In this document: piece by piece, positions 8,926 to 17,504 of the stretch
Layout: every line of letters starts with the position of its first letter
Numbering within the stretch: position 1 is the first letter of the stretch
Origin: Neoroseomonas terrae
GTDB lineage: Bacteria > Pseudomonadota > Alphaproteobacteria > Acetobacterales > Acetobacteraceae
DNA: 64,000 bases
Assembly (NCBI RefSeq): GCF_018129025.1
Contig: NZ_JAAEDI010000023.1
Location: forward strand, 1 to 64,000
Direction of reading: 5' to 3'
Made by a program: the position numbers and the translations under genes
Notes under the pieces: generated by a model
Databases searched by the model: none
The model's input: only the letters and a program-made list of their open reading frames with translations
Told to the model about the DNA's origin: nothing

Positions 8926-9411
8926 TCAGGCCACCTTCTTCACGAGGACGGAGTTCTTGCGGTTCAGCGCGGCGACGTCGAGCGCCTCCGGCTGCTGGCC
9001 GGCATGCGGGTGCTCGGCGCCGGCATAGACGTGCAGGTTGCGCATCTGCTGGCGGCCGAGGGGGCCGCGCGTGATCATGCGCTCGACCGCCTTCTCGATG
9101 ACCCGCTCGGGATACTTGCTCTCCAGGCGCTCACGCACCGTGCGCTGCTTGATGCCGCCCGGGTAGCCGGTGTGCCAGTAGAACACCTTCTGCTCGGCCT
9201 TGGCGCCGGTCACGCGCACCTTCTTCGCATTGATGATGACGACATGGTCGCCACAATCGACATGCGGGGTGAAGGTCGGCTTGTTCTTGCCGCGGAGGCG
9301 ATTGGCGACCAGGGTCGCGAGGCGGCCGAGCACGAGCCCGTCCGCATCGATGAGCACCCAGCCCTTCTTCACATCCGCCGGCTTAATCGAGGTCGTCTGT
9401 CTCGTAAGCAT
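8926..9411 (-). CDS. rplM: 50S ribosomal protein L13
   Basis: 161 residues from ATG at 9411 ([20 protein letters not shown]). The signature regions [34 protein letters not shown] and the GYPGGIK motif are present. The frame continues upstream to 9498, but the part before 9411 contains the promoter and has no ribosomal similarity. First gene of rplM-rpsI, driven by the sigma70-type promoter at 9448-9476. Confidence 0.97.
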   Translation of the reverse strand: MLTRQTTSIKPADVKKGWVLIDADGLVLGRLATLVANRLRGKNKPTFTPHVDCGDHVVIINAKKVRVTGAKAEQKVFYWHTGYPGGIKQRTVRERLESKYPERVIEKAVERMITRGPLGRQQMRNLHVYAGAEHPHAGQQPEALDVAALNRKNSVLVKKVA

Positions 9412-9447
9412 GGGTGTTCCAAGGGTCTGACAAATGAAGTGGCAGAG

Positions 9448-9476
9448 CTTATCGCGGCGACGGGGCTGAAAGTCAA
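9448..9476 (-). promoter_or_regulatory. Sigma70-type promoter of rplM-rpsI
   Basis: On the minus strand TTGACT (9476-9471), a 17-base spacer and GATAAG (9453-9448) give a near-consensus vegetative promoter. Transcription would start near 9441, leaving a leader of about 30 bases before the rplM ATG at 9411, too short for a large autoregulatory leader structure. Confidence 0.75.
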
Positions 9477-9498
9477 GCGGAAAGCCGGGTTTCGGCAT

Positions 9499-9516
9499 GC
9501 GGTATTATGATACCGC
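9499..9516. promoter_or_regulatory. Palindrome upstream of the rplM promoter
   Basis: GCGGTAT-TATG-ATACCGC is a perfect 7-bp inverted repeat with a four-base centre, about 20 bp upstream of the rplM -35 box, on the side facing the divergent VOC gene. It has the form of a dimeric regulator site and could serve either direction; the regulator is unknown. Confidence 0.4.
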
Positions 9517-9618
9517 CATCGCGAACACGAAGCCGTGGGGTTCTCCGGAACGCGATTGCGGCCTCGTCATCCCGTGGGGCAGCGTTCGGCCCGCCAACCC
9601 GCCGGAGGACCCGAAAGC

Positions 9619-10011
9619 ATGTTCAGCCACGTCACCCTCGGCACGACCGATATCCGCCGCTCCGTCGCCTTCTACGACCCTCTGCTCGCGCTGCTGGGGC
9701 TGGAGCGGCATGAATCGGACCTCGAACTCGGCTTCGCCGGCTATGCCGCGGAACGCGATACGACACCGCAGTTCTGGATCCTGCTGCCGATCGACCGCGC
9801 ACCCGCCACGGTCGGCAACGGCGTGACGGTCGCCTTCGAGGCCCGGGACCGTGCGACGGTCGACCAGTTCCACGCCGCCGGCCTCGCCCGCGGTGCGGAG
9901 GATGTCGGCGCGCCCGGCCTGCGCCCTCACTACCACGCCGACTATTACGGTGCTTATCTGCGCGATCCCGACGGCAACAAGCTCTGCTGCGTGTGCCACC
10001 GCCCCGAATAG
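9619..10011 (+). CDS. VOC-family (glyoxalase/dioxygenase-fold) protein
   Basis: 130 residues with the beta-alpha-beta-beta-beta VOC fold: N-terminal FSHVTLGTTDIRRSVAFYDPLLALLG and C-terminal HYHADYYGAYLRDPDGNKLCCVCH, where the His, Tyr and Gly-Asn-Lys pattern is typical. ATG at 9619 is preceded by GGAGG and begins the conserved first strand, so the longer frame from 9535 is rejected. Small single-domain VOC proteins of this kind rarely have a known substrate; glyoxalase or resistance function is not established. Confidence 0.85.
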   Translation: MFSHVTLGTTDIRRSVAFYDPLLALLGLERHESDLELGFAGYAAERDTTPQFWILLPIDRAPATVGNGVTVAFEARDRATVDQFHAAGLARGAEDVGAPGLRPHYHADYYGAYLRDPDGNKLCCVCHRPE

Positions 10012-10053
10012 CGGGCCGGAAGCCCTCGCGCAGACCGGAGAGAGACGCGCGAG

Positions 10054-11757
10054 ATGACCGACAAGAAGCCCCATGGCCTGGGCCGGAACGCCTCCAACTA
10101 CGGCGATCCGGCCTTTGCGCTGTATCTGCGCCGGTCCTTCGCGAAATCCATGGGCTACAGCCAAGCGATGCTCGACAAGCCGGTGGTCGGCATCGCGGAC
10201 ACGGCCAGCGACTACAACAACTGCCACCGCACCATTCCGGAACTGATCGAGGCGGTGAAGCGCGGCGTGCTCGCCGCCGGCGGGCTGCCGATGGCCTTCC
10301 CGACCATCAGCATCTGCGAACCGTCGCTGTCGCCGTGCTCGATGCACTACCGCAACCTGATGGCGCTCGACACCGAGACGATGCTGGCGAACCAACCGAT
10401 GGACGCCGCGGTGCTGGTGGGTGGCTGCGACAAGACGGTGCCGGCGCAGCTCATGGGTGCGATCAGCTCCGGCACGCCGTCCGTCATGCTCGTCGTCGGC
10501 CCAATGCTGGCACAGTCCTTCGAGGGCGAGCGGCTTTCCGCCTGCACCGATTGCCGCCGCTACTGGGCGCGGTATCGCGCCGGGGAAGTGACGGATGAGA
10601 AGATCAACACGCTGGAAGGCAAGCTCGCGACGACGGCCGGGACCTGTGGCGTGATGGGCACGGCGTCCACAATGGCCTGCATCGCCTCCACGCTCGGCTT
10701 CATGCCGCTTGATGCGGCGTCCGCGCCTGCCGTCCACGCCGACCGGCTTCGCATCGCCGAGGAAGCCGGCGCGCAGGCCGTGCGGCTGATCCAGAACCCC
10801 GTCTCGCCGCTGTCGCTGATGACGCAGGGCAATCTCGACAACGCGGTGCGCGTGCTGCTGTCGCTCGGCGGGTCGACCAACGCCATCGTGCATCTCGCCG
10901 CCATCGCCGGGCGCGCGGGACTTGAACTCGACCTCAAGCGGCTCGACGCGCTGTCGGAGGAAACGCCGGTGCTGGTGGACCTCAAGCCCACCGGCGTCGG
11001 CTACATGGAGGATTTCCACGCCGCCGGCGGCATGCGCGCCCTGCTGTGGGAGCTCCGCGACCTGCTCGACCTGACGACCAAGGACCTCGACGGCAGGACG
11101 CTGGAAGAACGCATCGGCGACGGCTCGCACTTCGTCGATCGCCGCATCATCCATGCGCGGGCCGAGCCGGTTTCCCCGGTCGGGGGGCTGATTGCGCTGT
11201 TCGGATCGCTGGCACCGGAAGGCGCGATCCTCAAGCGCAGCGCCGCGACGCCGTCGCTGTTCGAGACCGAAGCGCGCTGCCTCGTCTTCGATGGCCTCAA
11301 GGACCTGTCCGACCGCATCGACGACCCGGACCTCGACGTCACGCCGCAGGACATCCTCGTGCTGAAGGGTGCGGGCCCGCGCTCCCCGGCCGGCATGCCG
11401 GAAGCCGGCTACCTACCCATCCCGAAGAAGCTCGCGCGCCAGGGCGTGAAGGACATGGTGCGGATGAGCGACTGCCGCATGTCCGGCACCGCCTTCGGCA
11501 CCATCGTGCTGCACATCTCACCGGAAGCCTCGGTCGGCGGGCCGCTGCAATTCGTCGAGACGGGCGACCGCATCCGCCTGTCGGTGAAGAACCGCTCGCT
11601 CGACCTGCTGGTGGATGAGGCGACGCTGGCGAAGCGCCGCGCGGCATGGACGCCGGAGCCGGCGCCGAAGCGTGGATGGGACAAGCTGGTCTACGACCAG
11701 GTGACCCAGGCGCCGCAGGGCGCGGACCTCGAGTTCCTGCGCGCGGCAGCGTCGTGA
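10054..11757 (+). CDS. IlvD/Edd-family dehydratase, probably sugar-acid specific
   Basis: 567 residues, Fe-S dehydratase family. Conserved Cys that would hold the cluster: Cys57 (NNCH), Cys125 (GGCDK) and Cys198 (GTCGVMGTAS). The segment AGGLPMAFPTISICEP followed by MHYRNLMALDTE, and the second-half SDCRMSGTAFGTIVLHISPE, look more like the aldonate (L-arabonate/xylonate) dehydratase branch than biosynthetic IlvD; this is inference from remembered family features. It starts 42 bp after the VOC gene with GGAGAGA upstream, so both may form an operon. Alternative: dihydroxy-acid dehydratase of valine/isoleucine synthesis. Confidence 0.85.
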   Translation: MTDKKPHGLGRNASNYGDPAFALYLRRSFAKSMGYSQAMLDKPVVGIADTASDYNNCHRTIPELIEAVKRGVLAAGGLPMAFPTISICEPSLSPCSMHYRNLMALDTETMLANQPMDAAVLVGGCDKTVPAQLMGAISSGTPSVMLVVGPMLAQSFEGERLSACTDCRRYWARYRAGEVTDEKINTLEGKLATTAGTCGVMGTASTMACIASTLGFMPLDAASAPAVHADRLRIAEEAGAQAVRLIQNPVSPLSLMTQGNLDNAVRVLLSLGGSTNAIVHLAAIAGRAGLELDLKRLDALSEETPVLVDLKPTGVGYMEDFHAAGGMRALLWELRDLLDLTTKDLDGRTLEERIGDGSHFVDRRIIHARAEPVSPVGGLIALFGSLAPEGAILKRSAATPSLFETEARCLVFDGLKDLSDRIDDPDLDVTPQDILVLKGAGPRSPAGMPEAGYLPIPKKLARQGVKDMVRMSDCRMSGTAFGTIVLHISPEASVGGPLQFVETGDRIRLSVKNRSLDLLVDEATLAKRRAAWTPEPAPKRGWDKLVYDQVTQAPQGADLEFLRAAAS

Positions 11758-11920
11758 TCAGGCGGACTGCCTGAACGAACGGCCGTGGCGTCCAGCTCAG
11801 TTTCCTCAGCGCCGCCCGCCCGCAGGGCGATCGGCATGGGATTGCTGATCGCCGCGGGCTGTTCCTTGCGCATCCGGTCGCTGGACCACGGCGAAACGGC
11901 GGCGGTCCGCCTGCGGCGCA

Positions 11921-12823
11921 ATGCCCTTTCAACGGGTGACTGGGGTGTTGACCACAGCCCGCCGGACAGTTGCAGCGGCAATGGCGCCCATCGCTCGTCG
12001 ATGGTGGCGATTGCCAGTCGCTTTGCAGCTCCTGCTGGCCGTCCCGGCGACAATAGTGGCGGCACTCGCGACCCTGCTCATACTCTTCGCGATGCTTGTG
12101 CCTCCGAAGCAGCCCCCGTTCTGGGTCTTGCTCAGCATGGCGCAAGTCGGCGTATTCATGGAATTCCACGATCGCGGCCTGCCGCTGCCACACCCCTTGG
12201 ATTCCGCGACACCGGGCAATCGGTCCGTGCCATGCTTCCGCGATGGCGAAGTTGCACGCGACCTGCCGCAAAACCGAGGCTGCTTGCCAGGCATCTTCTC
12301 GGCTGAGGGCCGGAATGCGGACGATGGCTCCCTGATGCGGAGGCCGGCCACAGCCGTAACTGGTGTCGCGGTACCGACCTTTATGCTCGACTCTGGTTTC
12401 ATCGGACGTCGCTTGATCCCGTACATCGAGGAGCCTTGCCAAGCCGTGCGAGACTTCGACGCTGTGATCATGCCGCATCTGCGCAGGCAAGCTGAAGCAC
12501 AGCGGGGCGGCCAACCTGTCAGCGATCGTGTCGCACAGGGATGGACCGGGCAGGAGTTACAGAGGATTCGTACCAGCTTCGACTGTGACGGCGACGGCCA
12601 CTTACGTGATGACTGGCGCGAAGCCTGGAAGGCAACGACCTTCCGCGTGCATCTGTATGATGCGCGCGGGGAGGTCGTCACGACGCTTGAAGTCGTACCC
12701 AACTGGGTGGTCCAGCGCGGTGATTGGGTGGTGCCGGCCCGTTGGCCAAACAGCGCGGATACGATTCGTTGGCTGTCGTCCCAGTTCCCGGAGGCGGATA
12801 GAGCACCGGCAAGCGCACAGTGA
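11921..12823 (+). CDS. Membrane-anchored protein with EF-hand-like loop
   Basis: 300 residues, not assigned to a family. After a basic N-terminus one transmembrane helix spans about residues 33-62 (LLLAVPATIVAALATLLIL), leaving a large, probably periplasmic domain containing four Cys. Near residues 222-233 the loop DCDGDGHLRDDW matches the calcium-loop pattern D-x-D-x-D-G-x-L, but position 12 is Trp instead of Glu, so binding may be lost. A start at 11981 (MAPIARRWWRL) is also possible. Codon use is less GC-biased than in neighbours, which may mean horizontal origin. Confidence 0.6.
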   Translation: MPFQRVTGVLTTARRTVAAAMAPIARRWWRLPVALQLLLAVPATIVAALATLLILFAMLVPPKQPPFWVLLSMAQVGVFMEFHDRGLPLPHPLDSATPGNRSVPCFRDGEVARDLPQNRGCLPGIFSAEGRNADDGSLMRRPATAVTGVAVPTFMLDSGFIGRRLIPYIEEPCQAVRDFDAVIMPHLRRQAEAQRGGQPVSDRVAQGWTGQELQRIRTSFDCDGDGHLRDDWREAWKATTFRVHLYDARGEVVTTLEVVPNWVVQRGDWVVPARWPNSADTIRWLSSQFPEADRAPASAQ

Positions 12824-12911
12824 TATCGACGAGGATGTTTCTTCGCACTGATGCGCAGACTCGGGCGTCACCCAGCATCGCATCGATGCGGCGAGCAGGC
12901 CCCATCCCTAT

Positions 12912-13595
12912 ATGGCGCGGGTGCGCCGGATGATTTCCTTGTTGCTGCTGCTCGCCCTGGCGGGCGGGCTGTTCCTCCTGTCCCGGCATCTGCCGGATCG
13001 CTGGAACCCCTTCACCCCGATCGTCCTCACCGAGCCGCCCGGCCCCTTCACCCGCATGAAGCTGCGGCGCCTGGCCGGCGAGCCCGAGCTCTGCCGCGCC
13101 GTGCTGGCCGAGGCCGGCGTGATGGTGAGCATCCTGCCCGACGGCTCGGCGGGAGAAGACTGCCCGCTGGAGGACACGCTGCGCCTGCCCGGCCGCTTCG
13201 AACCGGCTCGGCCGCTGCTGACCTGCCCGATGGCCGCCGCCTGGACGCTCTATGAAGGGCAGGTACTGCGGCCGGCGGCGGAGCGACATTTCGGCGCGGA
13301 CATCACCCGCGTGCAGCATTTGGGCACGCTCGCCTGCCGCAACGTCCGCGGCGGGCAGCGGCGCAGCCAGCATGCGACGGCCAATGCCATCGACCTCGCC
13401 GCCGTGCGGCTCGCTGACGGCCGGCAGGTGAGTGTCCTGCGCGACTACGGCCGCGACACGCCGGCCGGTGCCTTCCTGCGGGAAGCCCGCGACGGTGCCT
13501 GCCGCATCTTCGCCGCGGTGCTGGGCCCGGAGCGCGACGCGGCGCATGCCAACCACTTCCATCTCGACCTCGGCCGCTGGTCGGCTTGCCGATGA
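12912..13595 (+). CDS. Extensin-like C-terminal domain protein
   Basis: 227 residues. A signal anchor (MISLLLLLALAGGLFLL) is followed by a domain of the bacterial extensin-like family (Extensin_C): CPMAAAWTLYEGQVLRPAAE, then QRRSQHATANAIDLAAVRLADG and the C-terminal HANHFHLDLG. The spaced His and Asp (SQHATANAID, HFH) resemble the zinc site of D-Ala-D-Ala peptidase/LAS folds, so a murein-related role in the periplasm is plausible but unproven. Six or more Cys may form disulfides. Not in an evident operon. Confidence 0.85.
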   Translation: MARVRRMISLLLLLALAGGLFLLSRHLPDRWNPFTPIVLTEPPGPFTRMKLRRLAGEPELCRAVLAEAGVMVSILPDGSAGEDCPLEDTLRLPGRFEPARPLLTCPMAAAWTLYEGQVLRPAAERHFGADITRVQHLGTLACRNVRGGQRRSQHATANAIDLAAVRLADGRQVSVLRDYGRDTPAGAFLREARDGACRIFAAVLGPERDAAHANHFHLDLGRWSACR

Positions 13596-13689
13596 CGAGG
13601 ATGGCTCTCGCGGACGTCAGAGGGGCTTTGCCGCTCCGGCACCTCCCCGGCACGGCGACCCATGAACGTTGCCTTGCACCGTTCGTGGG

Positions 13690-13865
13690 AGGCCGCATCG
13701 GCCGAAGGGCCTTTGCAAACCTAAACCTGGCGCCGTGCAGGCTGCGCGCCGAGAGTCGCCTTCGTATGTTCGAACGGCTGCGGCGCCTGTCACCAACAGA
13801 TTGCGGTCCAGAGGCTCCAAGCCCCTGGCGGGTGGAGGCTCGAAGGAGGGCAGAGCCCTCCTTCG
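13690..13865 (-). repeat. Structured intergenic repeat, copy B (inverted)
   Basis: Second copy of the element, reading on the minus strand. H1 at 13865-13842 (GGAGGGC / GCCCTCC), H2 CCAGGGGCT-TGG-AGCCTCTGG (one G.U pair), box GGACCGCAATC, a variable middle, then GGCGCCAGGT and H3 GCAAAGGCC-CTTC-GGCCGATGC, whose upper stem is kept and lower stem partly broken. The last hairpin and the closing helix are degraded. It separates two plus-strand genes. Confidence 0.8.
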
Positions 13866-13896
13866 ATCGTCACCCGCGCTACGTCGGATCTCCCCC

Positions 13897-14757
13897 ATGA
13901 CCCTCGCCCTGATCGGCGCCACCGGCCGTTCCGGCGCTGCGCTGGCCCGCGCCCTGGCAGCGGCCGGCACGCCCTTCATCCCCGTCGCGCGGGACCGCGG
14001 CAAATGGTCCTCGCTCGCCCTTCCCGGTGATCTTCAGGCCGCCGACCTGCGTGACGCCGTGGCTCTGAAGCGCGCGCTCGCCGGCGCGACCCGCATCGTC
14101 AGCACTGTCCATGCCCGCTGGGCGCCGGCTCTGCTCGCCGCTGCCGAACCCGGTGCGAGCTTCGTCCTGATGGGATCGACGCGCCGCTTCTCGCAGTGGC
14201 CGGACGCGCATGGCGACGGCGTCCGTGCTGGCGAAGCCGCCTTCCTCGCCTCCGGGCGCAGCGGCGTGATGCTGCATCCCACGATGATCTATGGCGCGGA
14301 GGGGGAGGACAATGTGCGCCGCCTCGCCGCCCTGGTCGCGCGCCTGCCCGTCGCGCCGCTGCCTGGTGGCGGCCGCGCGCTGGTGCAGCCGATCCACCAG
14401 GGCGACGTCACGCGCTGCCTGATGGCGGCCGTCACGCGCGACTGGACGACGGCCGAGACCATCGTCATCGCCGGCCCGGCAGCCCTGCCCTACCGCAACT
14501 TCCTTGGCGCTGTCGCACGGGCCGCCGGCCTCCGCGCGCCGCCGATCCTGCCGATCCCGGCCCTGCCGTTGCGGCTGCTGGCGCCCCTCACCCGCCTCCT
14601 TCCGGGCCTGCCCCGCATCGGCGCCGACGAGATTCGGCGGCTGACGGAAGACAAAGCCTTCGACATCGAGCGCATGCGGCGCATGCTCGGCGTGGAGCCG
14701 ATCCCGCTTGACGAAGGCCTTGCCCTCACCTTCCCGCCGCAGCACACACGGCGTTGA
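13897..14757 (+). CDS. NAD(P)-binding protein, atypical SDR / NmrA-like
   Basis: 286 residues beginning MTLALIGATGRSGAALARAL, a Rossmann GATGRSG motif at residues 7-13, followed by VMLHPTMIYGAEGEDN (the conserved HPTMIYG of the extended/atypical SDR group) and a C-terminal substrate-binding half (PILPIPALPLRLLAPLTRL). The catalytic YxxxK is not obvious, so it may be a sugar-nucleotide epimerase-like or a redox-sensor-like protein. The frame is open back to 13669, but that part is repeat copy B; ATG at 13897 is used. Confidence 0.82.
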   Translation: MTLALIGATGRSGAALARALAAAGTPFIPVARDRGKWSSLALPGDLQAADLRDAVALKRALAGATRIVSTVHARWAPALLAAAEPGASFVLMGSTRRFSQWPDAHGDGVRAGEAAFLASGRSGVMLHPTMIYGAEGEDNVRRLAALVARLPVAPLPGGGRALVQPIHQGDVTRCLMAAVTRDWTTAETIVIAGPAALPYRNFLGAVARAAGLRAPPILPIPALPLRLLAPLTRLLPGLPRIGADEIRRLTEDKAFDIERMRRMLGVEPIPLDEGLALTFPPQHTRR

Positions 14758-14776
14758 CCTGCACCGGAGCCCGACC

Positions 14777-15958
14777 ATGCCCGTGAACAACCGCATCGCC
14801 GACTTCCATGCCGAGATGACCGCCTGGCGGCGCGACTTCCACGAACACCCGGAACTCGCCTTCGAGGAGGTGCGCACCTCGAAGATCGTCGCCGACAAGC
14901 TCCGTGAGTTCGGCTGCGACGAGGTCGTCACCGGCATGGCGAAGACGGGCGTCGTCGGCGTCATCCGCGGGAACAACGCTGCCTCCGGCCGCGCCATCGG
15001 GCTGCGCGCCGACATGGATGCGCTGCCGATCCTGGAAGACACCGGCGTTCTTTACGCGTCGAAGACGCCGGGGAAAATGCACGCCTGCGGCCATGACGGG
15101 CACACCACCATGCTGCTCGGCGCGGCGAAGTACTTGGCCGAGACGCGGAACTTCGACGGCACCGTCTACGTCATCTTCCAGCCCGCCGAGGAGAATTTCG
15201 GCGGCGGCGAGGTGATGGTGAAGGAAGGCCTGTTCGAGCGCTTCCCGATGGAACGCGTCTTCGGCCTGCACAACTGGCCGTCCGTGCCGGCGGGCACCTT
15301 CCTGTGGCGCGAGGGACCGGTCATGGCCGCCGTTGCGAACCTGGAGGTGACCATCACCGGCAAGGGCGCGCACGGGGCCATGCCGAACAACGGCAACGAT
15401 CCGATCGTGATCGCCGCCGCCATGGTGCAGGCGCTGCAATCGATCGTTGCGCGCAATGTCGAACCGGTGGAAGGCGGCGTCATCACCATCGGCCACATCA
15501 ATGGTGGCCACACCTACAACGTGATCCCCGAGACGGTGACGATGCTCGGCACCGCCCGCTGGTTCGCGCCGGAGGTCGGCGACCTGCTGGAGAAGCGCTT
15601 CCTCGAGACCGTCAACGGCATCGCCGCGGCCTTCGGCGCGATGGTGGAGGCGAAGTTCGTCCGCCTCTACCCGGCGACGATCAATGAGGTCGCCTCCGTC
15701 CACCTCGCCGCCGACGCCGCGCGCGCCGTGCAGGGCGATGCGCGCGTGCAGCCGCTGGCGAAGCCCACGATGGGCGGGGAGGACTTCTCCTTCATGCTGA
15801 ACGCGAAGGACGGTGCCTATCTGATGCTGGGCGGCGGGCGGTCCGCGACGGACGCCAACGTCCACCACCCGAAATACGACTTCAACGACGACATCCTGCC
15901 GGTTGGCGCCTCCTGGTGGGCGTCGCTCGCGGAGCGGTTACTGCCCCGCCAGGGCTGA
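14777..15958 (+). CDS. M20-family amidohydrolase (hippurate hydrolase-like)
   Basis: 393 residues, peptidase family M20D. It hydrolyses N-acyl amino acids (hippurate-like) using two metal ions. Metal-ligand motifs: ADMDALP, the Cys/His pair in MHACGHDGHTTMLLG, PAEENFGGG (catalytic Glu) and the C-terminal GGEDFSFM; the dimerisation lid contains TGKGAHGAMPNNGNDP. ATG at 14777 is 19 bp after the preceding stop, so cotranscription is likely. The true acyl substrate is unknown; neighbouring D-aminoacylase-like and amidase genes suggest amide catabolism. Confidence 0.92.
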   Translation: MPVNNRIADFHAEMTAWRRDFHEHPELAFEEVRTSKIVADKLREFGCDEVVTGMAKTGVVGVIRGNNAASGRAIGLRADMDALPILEDTGVLYASKTPGKMHACGHDGHTTMLLGAAKYLAETRNFDGTVYVIFQPAEENFGGGEVMVKEGLFERFPMERVFGLHNWPSVPAGTFLWREGPVMAAVANLEVTITGKGAHGAMPNNGNDPIVIAAAMVQALQSIVARNVEPVEGGVITIGHINGGHTYNVIPETVTMLGTARWFAPEVGDLLEKRFLETVNGIAAAFGAMVEAKFVRLYPATINEVASVHLAADAARAVQGDARVQPLAKPTMGGEDFSFMLNAKDGAYLMLGGGRSATDANVHHPKYDFNDDILPVGASWWASLAERLLPRQG

Positions 15959-16024
15959 CCGCATTAGGCTGCCGGCAACCAGTACGGGGGATGGTCGTTC
16001 GGCCGTTACCCGACCGGAGGTCCG

Positions 16025-16513
16025 ATGGCCCAGCCGACCGCGCGCTTCGACACTTGGCCCTTGCTGCCGCGCCGCCGCAATGCGGCGGCGGAGCGGCCGG
16101 CCGGCGAGCCACTAGAGGCGGCCGCCGCCGCCCTGGCGGGTCTCGCGGCCCTGTTCCTGGTGCTGCGCTGGGCCGTTCCCAGCAGCGGGATGGCTGTGGA
16201 GGTGGCGCGGCAGGTGGCCCTATGGGGGTGCCTCGGTGGGCTCGCGCTGGTGGTCGGGCTGACGGCATTGGCATTCGGCGTCGCCATCGCGACGCCGCTG
16301 ATCCCCACCGGCGGCCCGTTCAAGATGGTGGCGCTGATGGTCTTCGACCATATCGTGCATCTGGCCTTCGTGCTGACGGTCGCGGGGCTGCTTGGCCTGA
16401 TCGTGCTGCATGGCGAGCTGGGGCCGATAGCCGCCTGGTTCGCTGGCCAGGCTCTGGTGCTGTGGGGATGCCACCGCGCCCGCCTATGGCTCGCGGGGCC
16501 TTCGATCGCCTGA
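16025..16513 (+). CDS. Multi-pass membrane protein, unknown
   Basis: 162 residues. After a soluble, Arg-rich N-terminus of about 30 residues there are four predicted transmembrane helices (LAGLAALFLVLRW; LWGCLGGLALVVGLTALAFG; LMVFDHIVHLAFVLTVAGLL; IAAWFAGQALVLWG). The segment GPFKMVALMVFDHIVHLAF has a conserved-looking His-rich helix. No recognised family. It lies 66 bp after the M20 gene and may belong to the same transcript. Confidence 0.65.
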   Translation: MAQPTARFDTWPLLPRRRNAAAERPAGEPLEAAAAALAGLAALFLVLRWAVPSSGMAVEVARQVALWGCLGGLALVVGLTALAFGVAIATPLIPTGGPFKMVALMVFDHIVHLAFVLTVAGLLGLIVLHGELGPIAAWFAGQALVLWGCHRARLWLAGPSIA

Positions 16514-16668
16514 CGGACGGCAGGAAAGTCCTTCCAGAGCTCGCCCGGGTTCGACGATGCCATTTTCCCTCCGCCGCACGCCGGAGGAGCGATTTGCTAT
16601 TTTCTCCAAGCCCTTGCCGCCGCGCGCCTGATGGCGTTCCCCTGCCCGGGAACGGAAGGAGAAACCCT

Positions 16669-17160
16669 ATGCCGCATGATGGTCACGACCACCCCTCCAT
16701 CCCCGATGATGGCTGGAAGCATACGGGCGTGCGCGTCATCCCTGGCGGCAGCCTGGATGCCAATACCGCCCAGACGCCGGGGATGAACCGCGCCGCTGCG
16801 ATCAACGCCGCCCGCGTCGGCGCGCAGAAGATCTGGGCCGGCACCGTCCACATCCATCCCGACGCCAAGACGGGCGCGCATCACCATGGTCACCTCGAAA
16901 GCGTGATCTTCGTGGTGAAGGGCAAGGCGCGCATGCGCTGGGGCGAGAAGCTGGAGTTCGTCGCCGAGGCCGGCCCCGGCGACTTCATCTACGTACCGCC
17001 CTATGTCCCGCATCAGGAGATCAACGCCTCCTCCGACGAGACGCTCGAATGCGTGCTGGTGCGCTCGGACAATGAGGCGGTGGCGATCAACATCGATATC
17101 GAGCCGGTGGAGAAGCCAGAGACCGTGCTCTGGGTGGACCCGATCCACCGGGCACCGTGA
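16669..17160 (+). CDS. Cupin-domain protein
   Basis: 163 residues with one double-stranded beta-helix domain. Cupin motif 1 is HIHPDAKTGAHHHGHLESVIFVVKG and motif 2 GDFIYVPPYVPHQEIN; His and Glu residues for a metal are in place. ATG at 16669 follows GGAAGGAGA and begins MPHDGHDHPS; the longer frame from 15916 overlaps two other genes and is rejected. The function of single cupins (oxygenase, isomerase or sensor) cannot be assigned. Confidence 0.88.
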   Translation: MPHDGHDHPSIPDDGWKHTGVRVIPGGSLDANTAQTPGMNRAAAINAARVGAQKIWAGTVHIHPDAKTGAHHHGHLESVIFVVKGKARMRWGEKLEFVAEAGPGDFIYVPPYVPHQEINASSDETLECVLVRSDNEAVAINIDIEPVEKPETVLWVDPIHRAP

Positions 17161-17504
17161 CGGCGGCCCGCCACCGCTGCGGCGCACCGTCTTGACGCCG
17201 CGAAAAGCGGCCGAATAGCCTTCCCCCCATCATCGGACGGCGCCCGCGACGGCGACCGCCAAAGGGGGGAAGCCATGACGCGCTCGGATGGGCCGCCGTC
17301 GCCCGGCGCGCGGCCACCGCCGCGTGATCGCAGCGGCGCGATGCCGTCCCCCACTTCATCCGGATCATTCGCCGCGCCGGGTCGTACCCCGCGCGGCGCG
17401 AAACGCATCCAACAAGGAATGGGCCGCATCGCCACCGGCGGTACCACGGTCGTCCGGCCCGTGCCGACGCACCGCCCCAGCGGCGGCTCCCGGAAAGGAT
17501 GACC
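17161..17504. other. Intergenic stretch without a supported gene
   Basis: GC-rich spacer between the cupin gene and the broken aldo/keto reductase. A frame of 75 codons at 17275-17502 encodes a low-complexity Pro/Arg/Gly peptide and has no ribosome-binding site. No tRNA, repeat or clear terminator is seen; the pseudogene's ribosome-binding site (GGAAAGGA) ends the stretch. Confidence 0.5.

Noticed and set aside
9505-11154. 549-codon minus-strand open frame
   Set aside because: Mirror frame of the IlvD/Edd and VOC genes; no ribosome-binding site and low-complexity composition.
16005-16563. Minus-strand frame opposite the membrane protein
   Set aside because: Ser/Thr/Pro-rich shadow; the plus strand shows four clean transmembrane helices.
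17275-17502. 75-codon plus-strand frame before the aldo/keto reductase
   Set aside because: Low-complexity Pro/Arg/Gly peptide, no ribosome-binding site, overlaps the leader of the next gene.
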